A DNA stretch of 64,000 nucleotides from Hwangdonia lutea (GTDB taxonomy: Bacteria > Bacteroidota > Bacteroidia > Flavobacteriales > Flavobacteriaceae), in assembly GCF_032814565.1 (NCBI RefSeq), contig NZ_CP136521.1, forward strand, positions 1,398,501 to 1,462,500, given 5' to 3'. Positions 58,988-64,000 of this stretch are shown here, piece by piece. The notes below the pieces were generated by a model. That model was not told the DNA's origin and did not search any database. It saw only the letters and a list, made by a program, of their open reading frames with translations. A program made the position numbers and the translations under genes. Position 1 is the stretch's first letter. Every line of letters starts with the position of its first letter.

Positions 58988-59683
58988 CTATTTTTCAATA
59001 CCGCCTTCTAATCTGTCTTGTAATTCTTTAAGCTCGTCCCATTTTCCATCTGCAGCTAATTTAGCTTGCTTTGGCCAAGTATCAGTCACAATGTGAGCTA
59101 ATCTTGAACTTGCTTCTGAAAGAATATTACTTAAATCTTCTGGTTTTGCTTTTGCCACCTTAGCAAAAGTATCTAAACCTGCGTTTACTAAAGCTTCCGC
59201 CGCTTTAGGCCCTGCACCTTCGATTTTCTTTAAATCGTCAGCTTTTCCTGTTGCTTTTTTACCAGCTGGTTTTGCTTCGGCCTTTGGTGCTTTAGCTTTT
59301 GGTTCTACTTTTTTAGCTTCCTTTTTTGGAGCAGCTTTTTCAGCTTTTGCTGGTGTTGCTTTTTTAGCTCCCGAAGCAGCAATGCTTTCGATTACAATTT
59401 CTGTTAAAGATTGACGGTGTCCGTTTTTTACACGGTAACCCTTACGTCTTTTCTTTTTGAAAACGATTACTTTATCACCTTTAAGGTGCTTTAAGACTTT
59501 TGCACTAACCTGTGCTCCGTCTATAGCTGGGGCGCCTACAGTTACTTTGTCGCCATCTCCAATTAAAAGAACGTTATCGAAATCTACTTTCTTACCTTCT
59601 TCGGTTTGCAAACGGTTAACAAAAACTTTTTGGTCTTTTTCAACTTTAAATTGATGCCCTGCTATCTCTACAATTGCGTACAT
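58988..59683 (-). CDS. rplU: 50S ribosomal protein L21 with long C-terminal extension
   Basis: 231 residues, more than twice the usual 103. Residues 1-102 are L21 (MYAIVEIAGHQFKVEKDQKVFVNRL...KHLKGDKVIVFKKKRRKGYRVKNGHRQ). An Ala/Lys/Glu-rich linker follows (115-150), then a helix-hairpin-helix domain (residues 150-231: DDLKKIEGAGPKAAEALVNAGLDTFAKVAKAKPEDLSNILSE), which may bind DNA or RNA. The same extension is seen in other Bacteroidota. The promoter at 59723-59753 drives it and rpmA. Confidence 0.96.
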   Translation of the reverse strand: MYAIVEIAGHQFKVEKDQKVFVNRLQTEEGKKVDFDNVLLIGDGDKVTVGAPAIDGAQVSAKVLKHLKGDKVIVFKKKRRKGYRVKNGHRQSLTEIVIESIAASGAKKATPAKAEKAAPKKEAKKVEPKAKAPKAEAKPAGKKATGKADDLKKIEGAGPKAAEALVNAGLDTFAKVAKAKPEDLSNILSEASSRLAHIVTDTWPKQAKLAADGKWDELKELQDRLEGGIEK

Positions 59684-59722
59684 AGCGAATTTTTATTAAT
59701 TAATTTGTTCAAAAAATGAGTG

Positions 59723-59753
59723 CAAATATAAGGCTAAATAATTAAACTGCAAA
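59723..59753 (-). promoter_or_regulatory. Perfect Bacteroidota promoter of rplU-rpmA
   Basis: Minus strand: TTTG at 59753-59750, 19 bases, TATATTTG at 59730-59723. This is an exact match to the TTTG-N19-TAnnTTTG consensus, 40 bases before the start codon. Confidence 0.85.
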
Positions 59754-59757
59754 CGTT

Positions 59758-60210
59758 TTATTTCTTTTGAAGAATATTTCCGCTGTTTTTAAATAATTGC
59801 ATTACGGTAAGTGTTGAAATCACGGTTGTAGCAACGCCCATAATTGCCACTATAAAAGTAACCATGCCAATATCAATATTAAAAACACCATCAATGTTTT
59901 CTAGTAATTCCGATAAAAAACCAGGATTAATTTCGGTAGTATAAAACAAGAAGAATGCCGTGAAAAAAAAGGTAGCCACAAATCCTGTAATGATTCCGGT
60001 TTTAAAGCCTTCGCCATAAGAAAACGAGTCGGTATCTTTAAGTTTTTGCAATCGAACAGCTTCGTAAATACCAAAAACGGTTATTACCGCGTTAAAGAAA
60101 CTAAAAACTGGATTTGTATGCTTGCCAAACAAGGCCAAAATTAAAAAATAAGCAATAAGCACCGCACTTGTAACGAGGCCAAAACGAATGGGAAGTGATA
60201 GTGTTTTCAT
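59758..60210 (-). CDS. DUF4199 membrane protein
   Basis: 150 residues with four membrane helices: FGLVTSAVLIAYFLILALFG, FFNAVITVFGIYEAVRL, GIITGFVATFFFTAFFLFYT, MVTFIVAIMGVATTVISTLTVMQLF. Conserved middle KLKDTDSFSYGEGFKTGIITG is typical of DUF4199. Role unknown. Divergent from the metal-binding lipoprotein. Confidence 0.85.
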   Translation of the reverse strand: MKTLSLPIRFGLVTSAVLIAYFLILALFGKHTNPVFSFFNAVITVFGIYEAVRLQKLKDTDSFSYGEGFKTGIITGFVATFFFTAFFLFYTTEINPGFLSELLENIDGVFNIDIGMVTFIVAIMGVATTVISTLTVMQLFKNSGNILQKK

Positions 60211-60555
60211 GATTTTATATCTATATATTTTTAGATTTAAACAGGCACTATTATTTAGTGGTTTGAAGATAGATTTCTCTAAATTTCGTAAAAAAAAATG
60301 ATTAATAATAATTTAATACAAACTATTTTACAATAAACAAGCTCAACGGAAGACCAAATGGCATTAAAACTTAGAAAAAGAAAAAAATGTACTGGAGTTA
60401 ATTTGATTGATGCTTTTTTATCCTTCATAAATGGTTTTTAACATTGATATCAAACCTAAAAAAGAGGCTGCATTTTATAAAAACACATTTAATTTTAGCT
60501 ATTTCCCGAGAATGATAAAATTCACTTTTTTGTACATTAACCGCCTTAAATTTAG
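60211..60555. other. Intergenic region with no recognised gene
   Basis: About 345 bases, very AT-rich, with no open frame worth reporting. A degenerate stretch near 60425-60520 has codon-like runs (KNTFNFSYF) but no start and stop pair, so it may be the remnant of a gene. No hairpin with T run was seen. Confidence 0.4.
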
Positions 60556-60563
60556 TAGTTTTG
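60556..60563 (+). promoter_or_regulatory. TAnnTTTG -7 box for metal-binding lipoprotein
   Basis: TAGTTTTG, 82 bases before the ATG at 60646; a TTTG lies 23 bases further upstream (60529-60532), longer than the usual spacing. Confidence 0.5.
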
Positions 60564-60645
60564 TAGATACAATGGGGATTTAGTGTTTCTGAACGAAGCC
60601 CTTTAAATGCCTTTAATTTGATAATTTAATTTAAATCACACCCAA

Positions 60646-61140
60646 ATGAAAACATTTAAGACTTTTATAGCTATTACTGTAATGACACTTTTTGCTTTTA
60701 GCTGTAAAAACGAGACTAAAGCTGAGGTTAAAACGGTTGAAATAGCATCGGAAACTACTAAAACGCTCGACCCAAATGCGACTTACGCTAAAGCGGAATT
60801 TACTATTGACGGTATGACCTGCGAGATTGGATGCGCAAAAACCATCGAGAAAAAAATTGCTAAAATGGAAGGTGTAAAATCGGCCAAAGTAGATTTTGAT
60901 AGAAAATTAGCGATGGTTGAATATAACGACGAAAAAGTAACACCAACCTCTTTGGAAGAAACCGTAACTAAAGTTGCCGATATTTATAAGGTTAGCGATA
61001 TGAAAACGGTTGAAGGGTTTTCAGCTAAAAAAGCATGTGCTGCAGACTGTACCAAAGCCTGTTGCGCCAACAAAACCGATGCTGAAAAAAAAGCATGCGC
61101 TGCCGATTGTAAAAAGGCATGTTGCGCTGAAAAGGCTTAG
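60646..61140 (+). CDS. Lipoprotein with heavy-metal-associated domain and Cys-rich tail
   Basis: 164 residues. Lipobox FSC, residues 45-120 form an HMA (copper-chaperone-like) domain with the metal loop GMTCEIGCAKTIEKK, where the Cys are three residues apart instead of two (CxxxC), and EGVKSAKVDFDRKLAMVEY. The C-terminus holds a duplicated Cys motif: KKACAADCTKACC and KKACAADCKKACC. It is exported and could bind several metal ions at the outer membrane. Own promoter and terminator. Confidence 0.9.
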   Translation: MKTFKTFIAITVMTLFAFSCKNETKAEVKTVEIASETTKTLDPNATYAKAEFTIDGMTCEIGCAKTIEKKIAKMEGVKSAKVDFDRKLAMVEYNDEKVTPTSLEETVTKVADIYKVSDMKTVEGFSAKKACAADCTKACCANKTDAEKKACAADCKKACCAEKA

Positions 61141-61162
61141 GCATAATAATATGACACACACT

Positions 61163-61202
61163 AGACCTGTCAGGTTTTTGAAACCTGACAGGTCTTTTTT
61201 TA
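61163..61202. terminator. Strong terminator after metal-binding lipoprotein
   Basis: AGACCTGTCAGGTTT pairs perfectly with AAACCTGACAGGTCT around TTG, then eight T. It reaches into the gldD stop and can serve both strands. Confidence 0.93.
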
Positions 61203-61784
61203 TTCTTTCCACTGCACAGTTTCCATAATGTGCTTGATGTCTTTTTGCAAATAATTTGCTGCCGGAAGAATGGAATCGTAATTGGGTTTGGCGTTAAAAT
61301 ATAACGAGCCCGTTAAAAAATGATTAACGCTATCGGTTACATAAAACTGTACTGGCGATGCTACATTTCCCTTTACTTCAGATAGCAAACCATAAACCTT
61401 TCTGTTATCATCTTCAAAAGGATATGCTGGAATTTCGTCTGCTTTTTTAGTGTGTTCCAAAGTGAATTTTTGAGCATCTCTTAAAAAGTTTATCAGGTTT
61501 TTTTCGTCCTTTTCAATAGCCTTATAAGTTAAAAAGATGGTGCCTTTTAACGCTGTATATTCCAGATTTATACCATAGCTTTTTGTTGGTGCTTTAAGCT
61601 CTTTTAAAACTGTTTTTGAAGCTAGTAAGTTTTTCTCGAAAGTAAATGGCGCTAGTAAATTGGCTTCAACATATTTCGCCTCCGGGTAGTCTAACCTTAG
61701 TTCTGCCTTTGGTTTTGGCGTTGTAGTTTCTCCACAAGACAAACAGACCATTATTAATAGCAAAACATAAAAATTCTTTTTCAT
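61200..61784 (-). CDS. gldD: Gliding motility lipoprotein GldD
   Basis: 194 residues. Lipobox CLSC, then ETTTPKPKAELRLDYPEAKYV. The block TKSYGINLEYTALKGTIFLTYKAI and FYVTDSVNHFLTGSLYFNAKPNYDSILPAANYLQKDIKHIMETVQW match GldD, needed for gliding and chitin use in Flavobacterium johnsoniae. The start overlaps the gldE stop by one base (61784). Gene order mutY-ssb-gldE-gldD is conserved in flavobacteria. Confidence 0.95.
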   Translation of the reverse strand: MKKNFYVLLLIMVCLSCGETTTPKPKAELRLDYPEAKYVEANLLAPFTFEKNLLASKTVLKELKAPTKSYGINLEYTALKGTIFLTYKAIEKDEKNLINFLRDAQKFTLEHTKKADEIPAYPFEDDNRKVYGLLSEVKGNVASPVQFYVTDSVNHFLTGSLYFNAKPNYDSILPAANYLQKDIKHIMETVQWKE

Positions 61785-63088
61785 TAAGTTTTGGTTAATT
61801 TTATGCGCTTTATACGTTTATTATCTAAAGCTTCTATAGTGAAAACGTAATTTTCGAAATTTATTTTACTGTTTAACTTCGGGAAACTTTTAGATATTTC
61901 CAGAACAAAACCGGCAATGGTTTCGGCTTCACCTTTATTGTCCTCAAAAGTAGTTTCATCTTCAACTTTAACCACTTTATAAAAATCCTTTAAAGCGGTT
62001 TTACCTTCAAATACATAATTATTGTCGTCTAGTTTTGAATACATTAAATCCTCATCATCAAACTCATCGCTAATATCGCCCACAATTTCTTCAATAATAT
62101 CCTCTAAGGAAATCAATCCGGAAGTACCTCCGTATTCATCAACCACAACCGCCAAATGCACTTTTTTCTCTTGAAACTCTGCCATTAAATCATCAAGCTT
62201 TTTGTTTTCTGGCACAAAAAATGGTTCGCGCAATAAGGTGGGCCAATCAAATTGTTTTCGGTCGATGTATGGCAACAAATCCTTAACGTACAAAACACCT
62301 TCAATTGTATCAATATTATCTCGGTAAACCGGAATTCTGGAGTAGCCATTGGCAATGATTTCGGGCATAATTTCGGCATATTTCTGTTCGATATTCAGTG
62401 CAAAAATATCTATTCGCGGTCGCATAACTTGTTTGGTATCGGTATTGCCAAACGAAACAATGCCTTGCAATATTTTTTGCTCTTCTTTGGTGGTGTCCTC
62501 TTCACTGGTAAGTTCTAAGGCTTGTGATAATTGATCGACACTTATATTCGATTTTTGCTTGCCCAATTTTTTATGAATGGCCAACGTAACACCGCGCATA
62601 GGCATGCTAATTGGCGTAAGCAACACATCTAAAATTCGTAACGGATACGCCATAAACGACGCAAACTTTAGCTTATTTCTATTGGCGTAAATTTTAGGTA
62701 ATATTTCGCCAAACAATAAAATAAGAAAGGTTACAATAATAACCTCTATGGTAAACTTTAATACCGGAGATGCAATTGCATTAAACAGATTGCCACCCAA
62801 ATAAGCGAATAAAATAACAATGGCTATGTTTATAAAATTATTGGATACCAATATGGTTGCCAACAACTTTTTAGGGCGCTCTAAAAGTTTTGCAATAATT
62901 TGAATGCGTTTAGAATTGGCCGCCAAACCTTCGTCAATATCTGTTCTTGTGAGCGAAAACAATGCCACTTCGGCACCCGAAATAAGGCCGGAACAAATTA
63001 ATAGCAATAACAGTAATGCAAAACCACTAACAACTGAAAAATCAACTGTTAAAACTAAGGTTATAAAACTCGCGGGGTCAGGATCCAA
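61784..63088 (-). CDS. gldE: Gliding motility-associated protein GldE (CNNM/CorC-like)
   Basis: 434 residues. An N-terminal CNNM domain with four membrane helices (LLLLLICSGLISGAEVALFSLTRTDI, LLATILVSNNFINIAIVILFAYLG, TFLILLFGEILPKIYA), two CBS domains (residues 205-335, VMRPRIDIFALN and LREPFFVPENKKLDDLMAEFQ...DEYGGTSGLISLEDIIEEIVGDI), and a CorC-type C-terminal domain. It is linked to gldD by overlapping stop/start. Mg/Co transport activity is possible but not proved for GldE. Confidence 0.95.
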   Translation of the reverse strand: MDPDPASFITLVLTVDFSVVSGFALLLLLLICSGLISGAEVALFSLTRTDIDEGLAANSKRIQIIAKLLERPKKLLATILVSNNFINIAIVILFAYLGGNLFNAIASPVLKFTIEVIIVTFLILLFGEILPKIYANRNKLKFASFMAYPLRILDVLLTPISMPMRGVTLAIHKKLGKQKSNISVDQLSQALELTSEEDTTKEEQKILQGIVSFGNTDTKQVMRPRIDIFALNIEQKYAEIMPEIIANGYSRIPVYRDNIDTIEGVLYVKDLLPYIDRKQFDWPTLLREPFFVPENKKLDDLMAEFQEKKVHLAVVVDEYGGTSGLISLEDIIEEIVGDISDEFDDEDLMYSKLDDNNYVFEGKTALKDFYKVVKVEDETTFEDNKGEAETIAGFVLEISKSFPKLNSKINFENYVFTIEALDNKRIKRIKLTKT

Positions 63089-63148
63089 TTACCATGGTAT
63101 TAGTTAAACATAGGTTTCGGCACACACATCGAAAACCACTTTTTGATA

Positions 63149-63601
63149 TTAAAACGGAAGGTCATCATTATCTTCCTCAACAGGTTTTACTGTTTCAGAT
63201 GGTTTTGCAGCAGCATTGGTGTTTTGCGCTGCAGGTTTATTGGCTGCATTGGTATCGCTTTCTTTTTTAGTGCTTAAAAACGTAAAATCTGTACAATGGA
63301 TTTCGGTCGAGTACCGGTCTGCACCTTTATCGTCTTGCCATTTTCTGGTTTTCAATCGGCCTTCAATATATACTTTATCGCCTTTGCTTAAATATTTTTC
63401 GCAAATTTCGGCACCTTTGTTACGCACCACAATATTATGCCATTCGGTGTTGGAAATACGCTCGTTGGTTTGCTTGCTGGTATAGGTTTCGTTTGTTGCC
63501 AACGGAAAGCGCCCAATACACCCGCCACCTTCAAAATAGTGCATTTTTACTTCATCGCCCAAATGCCCAATAAGCATCACTTTATTTAATGTTCCCGACA
63601 T
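63149..63601 (-). CDS. ssb: Single-stranded DNA-binding protein
   Basis: 150 residues. OB fold at residues 5-108 (NKVMLIGHLGDEVKMHYFEGGGCIGRFPLATNETYTSK...WHNIVVRNKGAEICEKYLSKGDKVYIEGRLKTRKWQDDKGADRYSTEIHCTDFTFLS), a short disordered linker, and acidic tip DNDDLPF. It binds ssDNA as a tetramer and recruits repair enzymes through the tip. It is between mutY and gldE. Confidence 0.98.
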   Translation of the reverse strand: MSGTLNKVMLIGHLGDEVKMHYFEGGGCIGRFPLATNETYTSKQTNERISNTEWHNIVVRNKGAEICEKYLSKGDKVYIEGRLKTRKWQDDKGADRYSTEIHCTDFTFLSTKKESDTNAANKPAAQNTNAAAKPSETVKPVEEDNDDLPF

Positions 63602-63624
63602 AATCTTTTTTTAATTTAATACTG

Positions 63625-63632
63625 CAAAATTA
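63625..63632 (-). promoter_or_regulatory. TAnnTTTG -7 box for ssb-gldE-gldD
   Basis: TAATTTTG on the minus strand, 23 bases before the ssb start. Confidence 0.55.
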
Positions 63633-63692
63633 CTCTTTTGCTTTTGATAAACTTAAAATTAATAAAAAAATCTGACTGTTTAAAATTAAGCT

Positions 63693-64000
63693 TCAGAAAT
63701 TAAATTTTTCAATAAAATTCCCAATTATAATAGGCACGGGGAAATCGTGGATTTTATCAACCGAAATGGCCTTTCCATTTAAATGCTCAACATGTACAAT
63801 CCAAAATTTTGTGTGCAAATGCTGATGCGATAATTTATGCACCACGGCGTCCTTATTATATAACACCAATTCAAAAGGTACATTTTCCAACAAGGCATGG
63901 TTTTTTACCAATGTTTTAAATTGGGTATAGCTTAAATTTTTATCGGTTTCAATTAAGGGAAATTGATACAGGTTTTGCCAAATCCCTTTACCCTCGCGTT
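63693..64000 (-). CDS. mutY: A/G-specific adenine glycosylase, C-terminal part
   Basis: The frame is open to the window edge on the minus strand and translates as ...REGKGIWQNLYQFPLIETDKN..., the start of the MutY C-terminal NUDIX-like domain that recognises 8-oxoguanine, and ends HDFPVPIIIGNFIEKFNF. The catalytic helix-hairpin-helix and iron-sulfur parts lie outside. Position before ssb and gldE agrees with the conserved flavobacterial order. Confidence 0.92.
   Translation of the reverse strand, partial: REGKGIWQNLYQFPLIETDKNLSYTQFKTLVKNHALLENVPFELVLYNKDAVVHKLSHQHLHTKFWIVHVEHLNGKAISVDKIHDFPVPIIIGNFIEKFNF

Noticed and set aside
1-64000. CRISPR arrays, tRNA, rRNA, prophage or transposase genes
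   Set aside because: No regularly spaced identical repeats, cloverleaf sequence, or integrase/transposase motif was seen in the translated frames.

Overview
The window is AT-rich chromosomal DNA from a member of the Bacteroidota, almost certainly a Flavobacteriaceae species. Evidence: the gliding genes gldD and gldE, an S46 dipeptidyl-peptidase, many lipoproteins with short signal peptides, DUF3098/DUF3127/DUF4199/DUF4301 proteins, ribosomal protein L21 with a long C-terminal extension, and promoters of the Bacteroidota type (TAnnTTTG near -7, sometimes TTTG near -33) instead of E. coli-type boxes. No rRNA, tRNA, CRISPR array, prophage or transposase gene was found. Most genes are core housekeeping genes on both strands.

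Layout. 1-2.9 kb: 3' part of an amidophosphoribosyltransferase, a tandem pair of putative small RNAs, gpsA. 2.9-7.4 kb: envelope proteins (lipoproteins, LysM protein, OmpA/glycine-zipper, lipocalin-like, beta-barrel protein). 7.6-18.5 kb: metG, LD-carboxypeptidase, Rnk/GreA-like protein, TerB-DnaJ protein, bacilliredoxin, tex, a drug/metabolite exporter, a TerB protein, an Lrp/AsnC regulator, a DUF3575-like protein. 18.6-27.8 kb: glyS, comF, an Ig-like lipoprotein, an omega-amidase/methionine aminotransferase pair, the S46 peptidase. 28-34 kb: a LytS/LytTR two-component system with a candidate LytTR operator, thioredoxin-fold proteins, a membrane MutS-like ATPase, a zinc peptidase, SemiSWEET. 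34-43 kb: leuS carrying in-frame repeats, the ftsX-DUF3098-uppP-truB cluster, tag and aat. 43-50 kb: DUF3127, flavin reductase, a histidine kinase, HIT, greA. 48-54 kb: a thiamine uptake neighbourhood: TPP riboswitch, TonB receptor, PnuC/PnuT transporter, NadR-like kinase and a YkoF-type thiamine-binding protein. 54-58.6 kb: GGGP synthase, phosphopantetheinyl transferase, ahcY, an orphan vsr. 58.7-64 kb: rplU-rpmA, DUF4199, a metal-binding lipoprotein, and the mutY-ssb-gldE-gldD block, with mutY cut by the window end.

The most unusual layer is the large number of short palindromic repeats. One long structured element occurs three times (12.6, 33.8 and 57.1 kb). A family of small hairpins (ATTCC...GGAAT followed by GAC) occurs at least six times. 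Several elements lie inside or at the edges of genes: three in leuS are translated in frame, one lengthens the signal peptide of the TonB receptor, and one supplies the GTG start of the GGGP synthase. The other main observations are the duplicated small RNA with compensating hairpin changes, the 21-bp-period direct repeat beside the LytTR system, and a DUF3127 protein that ends in the same acidic tip as SSB.
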